In this document: piece after piece, positions 49,001-63,452 of the stretch
How the letters are laid out: each line of letters opens with the position of its first letter
Position numbering within the stretch: position 1 is the stretch's first letter
Origin: Polydactylus sextarius
Lineage: Eukaryota; Chordata; Actinopteri; Polynemidae
Length of the DNA: 64,000 nucleotides
Assembly (NCBI GenBank): GCA_016801845.1
Contig: CM028912.1
Span: 7,005,501 to 7,069,500 of the forward strand
Direction: 5' to 3'
Notes under the pieces: model-generated
What the model was told of the DNA's origin: nothing
What the model saw: only the letters and a program-made list of their open reading frames with translations
Databases searched by the model: none
Program-made: the position numbers and the translations under genes

Positions 49001-51116
49001 ATGTGCGCATCCCCGTTTAAGATTACACTTCTTTTATTTAAGGGGTTTGTAAAATAAATTTATCACAGAGCTATTTAGAGTTTGCTGGGAAATCATAAGA
49101 TTACTGCAGTTATGAGGTGAGAACCTCCAAACATCAGACATTAATTTGATATTATCCAGACTTTGGAGCAGACTTATCATTAAAATTTTATTCTGGTTGA
49201 ATGTTAATATATATAAAATTGTTGAGTTGGACTTAAAAAAAAAAAAAAAAAAAAAGGTTTTTACAGTGAATTTCATTTGTTAAAATTGGGATTGCTTTCA
49301 GTGTAATATTACATTCTAGTCAGTAGTGCCCCTGTGGGCTGGGTACTTGTAAGTTAATGCCACAATAAATAGCATTACTAACAGAAAGTAAATTCCAGAC
49401 TAGGCCTCCTCAGCTGCAGCATACAACATATTAAATGTTGATAAATATTTAATTTGACATAAGATTGTGATCTGAGAGTAAATACTGCATTACAAACAGC
49501 CTGCAGTAGGCCTAATTGCTTCATTATCATGAAGTGATGATCACCATTTCCTGTAACACTACTGGCCTCCACCTGGCAGCATAATAGCCTAATTCAGGTG
49601 GTAATATTCATCCTACCACATGAATTACAGAAGATAACAAGTGGCCCACTCCAAAACAGGCCCTGGCGACAGCCTCCCACTCAATATGTAGATTTCCACA
49701 ATTATCTCCGGCATGGTGTTGCAGGCAGAAGCTGTGTCTAAAATGCACAAAATTAAAGATCTGTGTTTCTACCCCACGATAATCAGCTACTTCTTAATAT
49801 GCAAACTACATTCTGCGGTCTGTGGTGCTTAAGATTCCAGATTAAATTTGGTGAAAATAAAGATGAATAAAGAGTAGGGAGGAAATCAATATCGCTGAAG
49901 CATTGACAGGACCTTTGTCTGTAGAAAGCTGTCCACGGGTGGGAAATAAAATGGTCAAAAAGTCATCAATATTTACCTAGCTTCATGTCTACCTGCCTGT
50001 CTGACACTTTTTTTGTTTGTTTTTTAGAATGAAAGAGAGCTGAAGCATTCCCCACACACGGTCTTCCTCACAGCGTGATGCTTTATGTGTATTTTTTTTT
50101 TCCACACTGCCTCAGGTCTGAGGACACAATTGGATGGCAGAGAAATGCTGAAAAATTAAGCAGAGACACCCAAGACTGCGAAAGGAAAGAATCAAACACT
50201 TTTCTTCTACTTTTTCTCTTTTCTGCCCCCTGCTTTCATTGCCTGCCCTCCAGCAAAGTGGAGCTCGGGATGTGCAATGCGTTCCTCTCCAGATTAGATC
50301 AGGAGGGGGCTGCACAGTTTACTATAGGCTGATCTCCCTTTCACAAGAATAAGCAGGACAGAAAACACCATAGTGGACCTGATGATATTTTGTTAATGAC
50401 TGTGCTGCATTAACAAAAAACAAGGCCAGACTTTCATTTTTGCTCTGAGGAGTTTAAAAAGCAACATCCTGTTACTACATGCAGAAGAGATGCTTGCTGA
50501 CTTCCCATCCTTTAACCTCAGCCTTTTAACCAAATGTAGAATTGTTTTGGAGCACAGCTCAGAACATGCAAGTCTTTTAAATGTAATTTCTCATATTACC
50601 TCACCACAGGCCCTACATCTTACATTTTTGTCTTTAAAATAATCATTTCAGAAAGTGTCTTTGACAACACTCCTCTGTCATTGTCCCATCCATGTCTTTT
50701 CCCCCTTTCCGGTCTCATTAGTTTGGGTTTTATGCCTTAATCTACACAATGAGGATGAAGTCATGGCGGTTATCTTCAGCAGCCAATGTCTGTCTACCTG
50801 TAATCCTTCTCAAAGTCCCCGGCTTTCTCCCAGCTCACAAATCGGCACACAATGCCTTTATGCAAGGCATCTGTCGTAATGCCCAGTGACGACTGCAGAC
50901 TTTTTGTCCTCCTTTCCCCCCCATCCCTCATCCTTCCACATAAAACTAGCTAAATCCCACTTCTCCTTAGAAGAACGGAGATGTCTTTATCTAGGTCTCT
51001 GGACAGAGATAAGTCAGAACATGAAAAAGGAACATTAAGAGCGATTGTTTGCAAGAGTCACCATTTGGTTTTGATAACTGCTGATAATCACTGTAGCCCT
51101 GTCTTTCTCTCTCTCT

Positions 51117-51164
51117 ATATATATATATATACATACACACAAATATATAAATATATATATATAT
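51117..51164. repeat. (AT)n compound repeat
   Basis: Two AT runs separated by ACATACACACAAATATATAA; a CT run lies just upstream. Confidence 0.9.
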
Positions 51165-52429
51165 GTAACTATCACAGACAACTTGATAAATCCATTCGAA
51201 TCATTACTGATCATAGTTTAGTTCACACTGTGTCTACATTATAGGGCCAACTTGCTTTGAAATAAATAAATGAAGAACGAAATGCAAAATTAAATGTGCG
51301 CCAAATTATATGCTTTATACCGCAGCTTCAATCAATTTATCTTTAAAAGTTAATTGAGAGGGGAACTTAAAAAGGTCAAACAAGTCGCTCCATTCGAGGA
51401 GGGCATAAGGGGGTTAGCTTTTAACTTAGCATTTTTATTGACTCTGGCAAAACAAAATGAGCGGGCTCTGTAGGATTGTGCACTCTGCATTGGCCATTCA
51501 GGCCTTCAGAGCCCCATTGTAGTACTTTGAAGAGAATGAAAGGAAACCCCACTGGTGGAAATGCAGTGGAACAGCCCCACAACAGGCCACAACTGTTCCC
51601 TTATGCATGAAAGGCAGGGACATAAAAGACAAGATGGACTTCTGAGGTAGGGCCAAAAACAAAGGCAACAAAAGTGCTGATCACGAGGGGATGACACGAC
51701 TCGTCTCGGCAGAAGGAGCAGGGAGAAAAGGGGCAGGGGACAATAGCACTCCCGGCCAAATGACATGTTGAAGAATTGAAAAATCCACACAAGAAGTGTC
51801 TTCTCAATTCACTAAACCCACAAGAGCTGGGTGACTGTCGGCTGGACCCTGGTCAGCCTGAGGGGGGGTGGGGGGTATGGGGGGTGGACAATAACAGCCC
51901 ACAGCTTTTCTCTCTCCAACTTTCTTTCCCAAATCTTTCCCTGTTTTGGCAAACAACTTGGCAAGGGCAAAGATGGACTGGGGTGACGGCTTTAGTCTGT
52001 ACACACCAAACCGAAACCAAACCAAACCTAATCAAAGCGTGGTGGGTTCCGCTCCCGCAGCTTCCGTTTTGATCTGTTGGCTGTCTGTGTGTCTGATCTG
52101 TTTCTGTTTGTGCCCAAAACACAATTATGCGACTGCATAACCTCCATGGAAACAGTCAGACGAACAAAAACATGTTTGCTCTCATTCAAAAAAGCATCCT
52201 TGTTTTTAGTGACACTGTGTAATGGCTGCTGATTTCTGAGCCAATGTTTCAGAAGTCATAAAAATAATGTTTGGTTAATAAGAACACTTCCTGTTGGTTT
52301 TTACCCCGTGGGCTTCTAGGATGGGAACAACTCTGTGCCTATTTTCAACTGTAAAAAAATAAATACATTTTTCGATAAGAGGAAGCACATAAAGCTGTGT
52401 GTATGACACCTCAAAATGAGGGTTCATAA

Positions 52430-52760
52430 TGTTCTATGCATCCCGGAATTTGCATGAATAAATGGCAATTTAGGAAATCTGCTCCATTTCATTTTCATCA
52501 ATACATATTTATGCACATAAATACACAGACAAATGTCATGCACTTCATATGCAAACATCTTCTCTAGCGAATAAAGAACCTACAGATGCCTTTAAAGTAA
52601 GAGTTAGGGCCCATGCTGAACAGTGCACTCCACAGGTAAAGGCCCTCCTCCTCGATAGCCTGAGGCCTATCCCACAATTCTTCACACATACCCACGGGCC
52701 CTTTCACTGGCTATCACCCTGTCTGATTAATGGATCGATGTGGTAATTGATTAGTGAAGA
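52430..52760. promoter_or_regulatory. Candidate conserved element with POU octamer
   Basis: ATTTGCAT at 52448-52455 is followed by further Oct/TAAT-like words (CATATTTATGCAC, CATATGCAAACAT) and GC-balanced unique sequence. It fits a neural enhancer of the zic locus lying within clybl, judged by eye. Confidence 0.35.
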
Positions 52761-53499
52761 GGAGGTGGGAATAAGAACATAGGTCAAACGTCAATAATGT
52801 CCCTGTGACAAAAGGTGGAAGACGTAAAATGTACCAGTGATAGCCTGCAGCCAGACCTCTACCCATCAAAGCCCTGGCAGGACTAACATAAAGGCCCCGG
52901 CCCCTTCTCCAGCCTGCCCTGCCCTCCCTCCCCAAAGCTCCTTTTCTCTTGGTAATGCTGTCTGTTAAAGTGACAGGAACCATTCTGGGAGCTGCTTGTC
53001 AGCTCACCTTCATAAAACAAGCCGTAAAGCGGCAAATAACAGGCTTATATGGCTTCATTATACCAGCTATGCAGGATCACAGCCTTGGGCTGAGGGGTGA
53101 GGGGGGTCGTGCTGGTAGTGGAGAGGCGGGGAGAATGTTGGCAAGACAGCCTGGTTCTCGTGGAGATTGTTGTCCCAGCGGCTGTCACCATGTTCATGTT
53201 TGCTCAGGATAGAGGACCACTTGACCCCATTCAACCCCGTATTTCCCAAAATCCCAAGCAGGACAAAACAAGCAAGACAGACTCACTTTGGAGATGTTTC
53301 AATACTTCAGTCTAATTCTTTAACTTTCGTATGTTGTTACACGCTTAAGCTCAATGATTTTCATTCATGCACAAGATGCTTAAGTAAAGATTATAATTTG
53401 AGCCCTCTAACAAATATCATCCATAATCAAGAGCAAAAAGCGATGGTGTATTTGAACAGTTGAAAAATGAGGCGAGCAGGGCCAGATGGAGCATGCATC

Positions 53500-53840
53500 T
53501 GTGACAGTAAACCTTTGGCCGTGGCAGGGCCGGACGTGAGAAAGATTCTCATTTATTTCATGCAAATATCTTTGGGCCGTTTCACAACCTGACAGTGGGG
53601 GTTGCAAGGTGGTCATTATCTCAGGTTGTGTCTCCAAAACATTTCCCCTGTTTTTCAGAGTCAGCCACAGGTGCCTGGCAAAGAAGTCGGCAGCAGAGAA
53701 TGTGTGCACTTGTGTGTTTACCAGCCGTGGCACAAATAAGGCGAGTCCCTATTCTTCCAGCACGACTCATGGTATTTCCCCACAGACTTACTTCAAATAG
53801 AAATTCAGCTCTTTCCCAGGGTAACAGCTTAAAGGTTGTT
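53500..53840. promoter_or_regulatory. Candidate conserved element with POU octamer
   Basis: A perfect ATGCAAAT at 53560-53567 lies in CATTTATTTCATGCAAATATC. It is surrounded by about 300 bp of repeat-free sequence with a balanced base composition unlike the AT-rich flanks. Confidence 0.35.
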
Positions 53841-56800
53841 TTTAAATAGCAACATTTAAGATAAAGAATCATCTTATGTACATACATGATGTGTAATTAT
53901 AGCCCTACACATAAAACAACAGGGGTTCCATTGAAGTTCAAAGCTTCAACAAGAATATATAAAAATCTATAAATAGGCCTCTGATATTAGCAAGTCAAAT
54001 GTGCAGCATAAAGCTTCCAGAACATCTGGTAGACAAGCTCACACTACGTTCACCAAAGTAACTGTCCCTTTATGTGCTTATCTGTCATGTGCCCAGTCCC
54101 AGTCATGTCGAGATCAGTCACTTATCTCTTTAGCAAGGCTGTGAGGCAGTTGTACAAGCGCTATCACTGTGATCATTGTATAGTTAATTGTCACCTCCAT
54201 CAACATTAGCACTCCGTAACATGCTTACCAGAGGGGGGAAAAAAAGGGGGGGCTGACTGCACGCTCTATTCTGAGACTGACACTTGTTCTCTGAGGGGCG
54301 GTTTTCGGTGTCAGGATTACAGTGCACGAGAGAAAAGAGGCGGAGGAGAGGTGGGGAGCCTTCTCCACAACTCATGTCACCGGGTCCGTCTGTAATGGCA
54401 GCAGAGGGAAAAAGAGAGGAAGAGAGACAGGGAGCCAGGGAGGATTGATGGGTGTTTACTTTTGAGCAGTCTCTCAACCAATGACAAAGCAAAGAGACCA
54501 GCATGCACTGGGACTATCTTCCCTTGACAGTCTGTCATGGGATAACTAATCAACCCCCCACGTATCATGGCTGGCGATCCAAATTCTGACCATATAGTCA
54601 CATGGCGATACGCAGATCACGTGACTTTAATAAGCCGACTTGAATATAAACTATATAAAAGGTTCAGTGTAAAGACGGTGACACATACACACACACAAAA
54701 TATCTATTACACACTTTTGGCAAACGGCCAGAAGGAATCAAATGTGTTGCCACTGAACCATATGGATACACACATCTGAGCCTAATCTAACAAACACTGC
54801 AGCACACGGACATATTCTGGCTTGCACGGGGACGCACATATCCGGACTGTAAAACAGCATTGCCATCTTGAGCCCCCTGGATCACTGGGGCCATCTGACA
54901 CTGTGGAGCCTGAATGTATTAAGACTGGCAAGGTGGCTGCACTTTCCATCTCAGCCAGCACAGTTACATAACCCTCCATGATATGAATGCATTAACAGTA
55001 TTAGTTCTGCAGGTGAGAACACTTCTCACTGTTCACAAATGATAGCGCCTCACATTTACATAATAGATCGTGTTGCTGCAAGATGTCAAAACAACATCCA
55101 TTAAGTTTATTATCTAAGGGGAATGCAGCTGCTGATACAGCGTTAATGCCAAACGTCATAGGAGAGGATCTAAATTTGTACACCTCCTTGTCCATGCAGC
55201 CACTCTACAAGGACTTGGAATCGAAGCAGAGGGGATGATGCCTACTTGACTCTACAGGTGTCAAGGGTCACCTCAAGGGGAAAAAAATAAAATAAAACAA
55301 ACAGTGAAGGGTGGAGGCTAAGATAAACTATTGATTACGTCTGAGGTGGGAAAGAGAGCAAACCAGGGCTGAGATGCTAGCTGCTTGGACTAAAAATGGT
55401 CTCATAGCATCCACTACATGGGACAATCTGTGCCTGGATGAACCCTGGATTTGGATATGTCTGGAACAGCAGATCATTTGCTGGACCAGGCCATCAGGAT
55501 ATTTGGCTTACGATGTGATATGCATTGGGTCTGATCTCTTCCCCCCCACCCATCCACCCGTCCGGGCCCAGACACAAACACGCCCCCGTGCCCCTCCTCG
55601 GACCTCAGAAAAACGTCTGACAGATGGGTGTACTGGAAAGATCCACTCAGGAGACCAGAACATACTAAGGCACTGTCTGTCCAACGTTTGGATTTGGGAG
55701 GAAAAACTACAGCAAGAGAAAAACAGGACAGAGAAAAAAGGGGGACATCTGTGGCATTTGTCTTATTTCCTCTCTGGTGGGACATGATGTGTCATGAGTG
55801 AGCTCCGAGTCTTTTGGATCATATTCCATTTAATTAATGAACCCCCCACACACACAACATTCACACCCAAGCTCATAGCTCCTCAGCTCTTCCCTGTAAG
55901 TTGCCTGTGCCCCCAAGCGGTCAAACTCGATAACTGCATCTGTTTTACTGCTGCATCTTCAAAACTTGTGAAACAACTGTGATTCAGAAGCCAAGGCCTT
56001 TGAGAACTCACTCATTTACTGTAAAACGTACTTTTAAGCTTAAGCATCTAACACTCCATTACACAATTACACCATTATATGTACTATTACCCTATTTAAC
56101 AAGCACAGAGAGGAAGGTACTTTAAATGAGAGGCCTTCAAGAGGGTGTACAACAAAATCCTTCTGTGAAACAAACATATTTATATAAAAAAAAACAACTT
56201 AAGTATTCTTGAAAAAATACTGTGAATAGAGCTCAATGGAGATTTCTTGTAAAGCAGCAAGCATTATTACTCTTTTTTCATGGTTGAGTGCTTGAGATCA
56301 ACCCACCCTCTTCACAATATATGTGTGAACAGACTGTTAACTGTTAATTTTGGTGAGTTACAACATTGCAGATTATATACAAGTACGCTTATTATCGCTC
56401 TTTTTTTCTTTACAAGTGTTCCTCTGATGATTCTTGCAGGTAAATAGCACATAAACAATCAAGATATGAGGCAATTTTACTACCACAGTTGCTGCTTTTT
56501 TTCTATCCTTCTTTCTTTGGGGGAAAAACAAAGATATATTTAAACTGTCATGTGTATGTGTTAACACTGTACGGTAAGAGTTATTAAGGAGGAATTTTAA
56601 ATAATAAAGCCGATGCTCCCTATAGTGTTTTAATGACCGATGCTTCATTCTTTTAACCAACGGGGATGCCTTTTGCTCTCGACTTCTGCCCAGCCCCAAG
56701 CCTTTAATTAAGACTGGCTTAGGCCCGATTGATCCTGACACACCAGGAAGTTTCTTGAATATCTGACCATGGAGGTATTATATAGGCCACAACCCCCTAT

Positions 56801-58382
56801 AGCAGCTCACAGCCCCAACCCACACCTCACATAAAACACGACTAAGCTGAAAGCCTTTAATCAGTCCGTGGGATCTTATGATTCAGGTATGACAACACAT
56901 TCTGCATTAACCCGTTGTTTGTCTACTTAATTATTATAACTCTTTACAACTACTATACACAAACATGACAAATGACTGCAGTGTATGTTTACACTTAGTC
57001 TGCCGCAAAATGCCCTAACGGCAGTAATTAAATTAAGTCGTGTAAATGTTGGTGGTTTTATCTAAATTTCTAATCTCACATCAAACTTTGTTACAGCTCT
57101 GTTAAGTCAAATATGTTAGAGAGAGAGAAAAAAAAAATACAGCAAATCGTTTCCACAAAAGCTGCCCTACACACCACATCATTAAATCAACAACACATTT
57201 CCTGTAGCAAAAGCAGTGATGCAAATAGGAAGCTGGGATTGTCAGACTGTCAGAGCTCTGTGTGCTGCGGGTGTTGTGCACCACATGGAGAGAATTCTTG
57301 TACCGGCTTTCACCGCAACACAGCCACTGATGAGTCAGTGAGCCCCATGAAAGTGCAAGAGTTTCACAAACACTGCTTTTGCTTCATGGTGCTCCAGGAT
57401 TCCCCTGGACCAGAACAGTTTGAAAAATGTTAATACAATGTAACAAAAACAGTATGCAAAAGAAAACCCAACACAAATACATTATTATTTTTTTTTTTTT
57501 AGTAGTTGAAAGAAGCTGATTCTCATTGAAAGGTGAAGGAAATCATTTGTTGGACCACTGGCACTTGTCTCCATCAACATCTGATGTTTGGAATTTGCCA
57601 AAATGCCAAGTGGCTGCAAATTTCAGACAAACAATGTTGACTTTAAAGTGTGACAGAGGTTACATATGACAACCTGAAGGGCTTGGATATATAACCGAGA
57701 GGAGGAGTGAGGTGTTGGAAGTTGAGAAATTTTACACAGTTTAAGATGTCGATCTGCTGAAGGAGAAATCCAACCAACCAGCTGTTGTTACGTCCAGGTG
57801 TGGACACAATAAATAGCTAACACCTGTACGAAGTAATTCAAACAATTCACATTAACAGAAAACATATTTTCCTTCCTGGGAAATTTAAACGTGTTTGCCA
57901 TTGATGTCAGTTCTCTCAAACTGGGTCTGTTTTTCCTTCTGTATGTTTAGTGGAATAACACTATAGAATTTACTGTCCTTTAGAGCCTCTCAGCCAGAAG
58001 CTTTACTCGCATCTTTTACAAAGATTCTTCACAAACTATTGCAACAAAGTTACCATCAATAATCCCCTGACATTTTCCACTGAAAATAACAGATAAAGGT
58101 TGACAAACGTAGGTGTAATGTTGAAATGTGACCATCATATCAGCTGTAATGGCTGATGTAGCAAACCTAATAATGGTGCGTTAGTAGATGAAACACAAAC
58201 ACAGACACAGCCACATTGTGGAAAGTGGCAGTGAAAGAGCAGGACCCTACCTTGGCCTGTACTGGGTGTGGTGGTGATGGGGTGGGCACTGACCAGTGCC
58301 CCTTCCTTCCCTTTCTGGGAGGATCATGGAAACTAAACTGTGTCACATTTTCAACTTATCTGGCACCGAAAAATAATGTATT

Positions 58383-58407
58383 AAAAAAAAAAAAAAAAAA
58401 AAAAAAA
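58383..58407. repeat. Poly-A tract
   Basis: 25 A bases followed by an A-rich CA stretch. Confidence 0.95.
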
Positions 58408-61400
58408 CACACAAAAACTCAGTATGTTGAAAATAGCGTGACAATCAAGAGGTTCAAAAATAACAAAAAAAAGCAAATCAAATGTGTTGCCACCAAACAT
58501 CAAATTAGTATATGTGAGTATCTGTTGGGCTGTTAATGCCACTAGTAGGTTATAACAGTGTTTCTCTTTAAACGGATCCATATAATGATTAGGAAAACTT
58601 CTCTTTATGCTGCTTTTGCTTATTTACACTGAACGAAAACAAAGCCGGCATAATGTCGCCTCAGTGTGTGACTTCAGATAGCATGCTGGTTTTCCTGTAT
58701 CGGAGGTGTGACGTGCGACACAGCAGCGTCAGCATCAGTTGATGTGTCGGTCGTCCCTTTGGCTACTTGAAGGTAAAACAACAATGTCCCGCCCAAGTCC
58801 GCCTTTGTACTTTTTCAAACAGAACAGTAAAACACAACATTCCCAACTTGAAAAGAAAAAAATGTAAAAGATATTAGCTACTGTTAAATCACTGATATTA
58901 GTGTCAAACTTTTTTCCTGTAGGATGTAAGCGTGAAGGCAACACAGGTAAATAATTTGTTATTTCCTTCCTAATTTTGCATCTGTTCAGCCAAAATATAT
59001 ACTCTTGTAAACAATGTAAACTATCAGTTCTTACTAAAAAATACAGTTGAGGAGCTAATATCCACAGGATCAAATGTGAGTTGAATGGAGGTTCAGTTAC
59101 AAATGTGCAAACTATCATGTTGATTCAAGCATCAACACTGACATTATTCTCTCTGGTCATTAGCACAACAAACGTAATGTCAAGGTCAAAAGTCAGGAAT
59201 ACGATCAAACTGGCGTATTGCTGCGTTAGAGATAGCAACAGCGGGCATCAGGTACAGGAAGTCATTAAGAAGATTCCATTCTGACTTCAGTCAAAGGTTT
59301 CCTGGACATCAGCGCCGAATGGGTGTTGGCATATTGTTGGTGGAAATGTCTGCTGATTGACACAGGGCTTGACGGTTGACATGCTGCAGACTGTTTTGAC
59401 TGGAGTGAAGCCTAACGACCAAAATGTTTTTGAAGCGTTGTGAGGAAATTTTGTATTAATCCAAACGAAAAAACATGGTCATTTTATAAATAACAGTTTG
59501 GACTCTTGTCCAACTGCCAACAAAGGATTCTGAATCATGTGGTTGAGAAATGAAGAAAAGATCTACAGATTTCAGTAGAAACGTGAACTCAAACTTGAAC
59601 TTAAGTAAAGCAGAGAAAGCTGGCTGAGTTTTCTCTTCACTTCAGCAGCTGGCTGTTGGCTTTGTCCCTCTGTAGAGCGCCTGTAGTAAAGCTGGACTTC
59701 AAAAGAGCCTTATCACTGTCACATTTTCTCAGAAGAGAGCACAGTAATGGAGACCGGATGCACAGGCTTACACTAGGTTAGGCTAACACAAGGAGAGGAG
59801 TGAAGAAATGCTTTGAATGCAGCCTTGTAAAGGGAAGAGCTCCCGTATAGGCCTCCTGACCTTCCCACTCCACTTCCTTCCCGAGAAGTAAAGGAATGCT
59901 GTGTCAGGTTTTATAAATTAGCAGGGACGTGCATTTTAGTTTTCCCCTCTGTAAATTGTAAAGTGATATTTTCAGTCATCATGATTTCTGTCTTCTTTTT
60001 TTTCCTGGGATGTGGCTATAACCTCAAACCATCAAACTCAATCAATGAACTTTAGAGGAATGAAAATATTCAGTTGAGATCAGCAACATGGTGATTAAGT
60101 CAATTTAAGGTTAGAATTTTCCAGTAATAACTATTGGAGGATAAATTAATTCTTTATTTTTGTCACCTCCTGCCCTCATTCTTTTTGTCTTTCTTACAAT
60201 GAATTTAGATAATGAACTTCCTAGACCAGGAATAATTACTTCAACTGTTGATTAGTCATTTGGCAAAAAAAAGGGTGAACTACTGTGATAATACTTTCCG
60301 TCAAAATGCCAAAAATATAATAGTCATACATTCTTTACAAAAAAGCACAGTAAAAAGCATGGAGATGCTCTAAACTCCTTAAGTTTTCCCTTAAATAAAC
60401 CTGAACATTACTTTATAAATTGAAGTGAAGCATTTAGGTCTTGTGGGTTGTACGACCACATATAATAAGACTGACATTAATGTTAAGCCCTTATACCTTA
60501 TTTGTGAACCATTTATTATTCCTCTTGCATCACTTTTCTAAACATCATTGATACAGTTTCCATTCTACCTTCTCATTAGTTTGTTTGAAATATTTCCAAA
60601 TTTTCCACTGTTTTCGCAAAGTATCCTTAAATTTATGTAGAAAATATAAATGTCTAGGATTCCAGTCACATATAACACATAATAGAATAAAAAAAAGAGG
60701 GAATAAAAAACGTAATAAAAAAAGTATTTTTAGATTCATGTATTTCTTGTACATCACTGCCATTCTCTCTCCTCCATCTTTGCTAGGTCTAACTCAGCTC
60801 AACACAAGGTCCCAACTTTGACTGTGGCTTCATCCTGTATTTTCCAATTATCACCTTTTAAAGGCCAGCTGGGTGCATTCCAAACCATCAGGGGGCAATT
60901 CCATTTGCATTGCTCTGAGACAAAGTCATGCCCAAGTACTTTCATGCTAAAGTTCATAGCAGACAGTCGAAAAGGACGCTATAGCAACAACTATAAAAGT
61001 CACAAATGTAGAATATCTTCAGTCTGATAAATTGTATCAAAACATATATTTTGCAGAAAATTTAAATTCTGAGAGAAACGATTTCTTTTTAACTTGAAAA
61101 TCAGAGACTGTTGAGGCGACATGGTGTTGGTGTTAGAACATTTTCCAGCTTTAAAGTAACAAGTTTTCTTTAGAGACACAGCGAGCACTTTGACCAGATT
61201 TTCTCTTTTCAGACTGATCGATGTGACCATCCTTTGAGTGTTGGGCTCTGTTTACAGTTTCTGCTCATTATGCTGATTTTATTCTTCTTCTTCATTAACT
61301 CGTTTTTTAAGCAGGAATCCAGGAATATTTTACATCTATTTCATTTAGCTCAATTTTGTTTGCCCATTCCAATTCCCCACAATCAAAGGGCAATGAAATG

Positions 61401-63411
61401 ACCACTGCATATGTGTGCGTGAGTGTATGTGTGTTATTGAGGGAAATGGGGGGTGGGGGGTGTAACTGTTCCATTTACTTTGCACATTAATGAGCACTGC
61501 CTTCTCTGCCTGCCTTTAGGCTCTCCTTCTTAATGCTGGGGCTGTTCACCAGTGTAAAACCTGCGTTTGATTTATCCTCTCTTCTCTCTCTCGGACTGCA
61601 TATAGCAGCATTTAGCTGTGAATTAATTTTCATGTTTGGATATACCCTGCTGAGGTGTGATGTCGGTGGTGCATAATAAAAATCTGCAACACTACATATG
61701 GGTAGATAGGCCTTGTGGGTATTTTCACAGTGCAGATTTGTGGTCGGGCAGGGGAAATTAAAAGCAGAAGAGGGGTCAACGGCCAACAGACAAAAAAAGA
61801 AGCCAGTGTCAGGACAATGGGACATTTAATACAAAAGAATAAATCTGTTGTCTTATAGAAGAATATGAAGAGGATACCTTTTGCAGTGTGTAGTGCAGCT
61901 GCGAGTGTGTGTGTGTGTAAAATAATGTGCATGTCTTTGGCTATGGGACAAGACACGCATCCACAGCCACAGCTCAAACACCAGCAGCCCTTAACATGGT
62001 GTGTCTAATGCTCCTATTTAGTGTTTGGGGTGCAGCGGCGCGTGGCCTGAGGTTTTTGGGAGGGGAGCGTGGATAGCACCTAGGCTGACAGCTGTGCCCC
62101 AAACTGGAGACAAAAGCCTGAGGAAGTACCGCATCATCGAAGACGGGACTAAAAGCCATGGCAGTTTGCTTGAGGTCTGGCCTATACTGCCATCTGATGC
62201 GGTGGATAGTCCACTTTTCATGGTAAATCTGGCCCAAACAAACATGACTTCTTTTAACGCGAGCTTAAACTGGGAATTTTAAACAAATTCCACTATAAAG
62301 AACGAGGCATTATGTGGTACATTTAGATCAAAGGCAGAAACATAAACTATCAATTCATAACAGTCCTCATTTCAAACAAACACAAAGGAAGAACATAGGC
62401 CACCTTTTGTGCGCCAGTCTTTTCAATGGAGTTTATTTGTAATCCTTTGATAGGTGGGAGTCTCTTTGTCAATCGGTGTACATCAAAGATAAGCTAGCTT
62501 ACCATGCTGCTTGTGTTTGTGTGTCTATGTGTGCATGTCTGTATTCTAGTCTTTAACATCACAGCAAGGCGTGTTTCTAATCTATTGATTTAATAAGCTG
62601 AGTTAGCAGGCTGTTGGCTAAACAAATGTACCCGTTGTGAGCATATAGGTGACACATCTTCAGTCTAAAAGCTGTTGTGTTTGATGAACAGCTAATGGAA
62701 TTTACAGCACATAGGGTTGTTCTACATTTCTGTGTGGAACACAGGTTTTAATTAATCGATACATTTTTATCCACACAAATAACATGAACACACACCGGCA
62801 CAAAAGTCAGGAATATAAAATAAATGTAGAAGCATTAATCACTTAGGGTCACACTATCTTCAACACAAACTGTTATTTATCATACACATATGTGCCTCCA
62901 TTTAAGCTGTGTCAGGCTAACAGAGGCAAACTAGACAATCATTTATTTATTGTACAGTTCTCCTCACCACTCAATGACATATTGGAAGATGCACTTACAG
63001 ACACACCAGAACCTGTCATAAGGTGTATTGTGAGGAGGATTTTCTATTTTTTTTCTATAGACATTTCTGTGGTGTCTGTGGTGAATCAGAGTTTTTGGTG
63101 CAAACAGACACTGACTCTGTGCTTTACTTGGAGCACAGCGAAGCAGATGAAACATAAGTAAATGTGAACTGTGGATCAAGAGGTAGTCGTAAAAGGGTGG
63201 TGCAGCCGTTCCTGGCAGCCATATCAATGACTAGCCTTGTTATAAAATGGAAAACTAAATATTTAGAATTACATCTCAACAGCAAAATAGGAAAACTATC
63301 CATCCCTCACATAATGGAACTTCCTTTATTATGCCCCTGTGTCCACACATACACACATGCAGACGTCAGGGGGATTGCAAAGGCTCAAAAATATCCACTG
63401 GTTTAAATTTG

Positions 63412-63414
<3 letters not shown>

Positions 63415-63449
<35 letters not shown>
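63415..63449. repeat. (TG)n microsatellite
   Basis: About 17 TG units near the right end of the window. Confidence 0.95.

Positions 63450-63452
<3 letters not shown>

Larger units (their letters stand above)
49001..54500. other. clybl intron 1 or 5' flank, middle part
   Basis: Mostly unique sequence with an A-tract (49234-49255) and a TA compound repeat (51117-51164). Repeat-free, motif-rich blocks lie at about 51.28-51.54, 52.43-52.76 and 53.50-53.84 kb. Short frames here are unsupported. Confidence 0.5.

Noticed and set aside
58661..58735. Presequence-like minus-strand ATG frame as clybl exon 1
   Set aside because: A stop follows after 24 codons and no consensus splice donor in the required phase is present, so it is kept only as a weak candidate.
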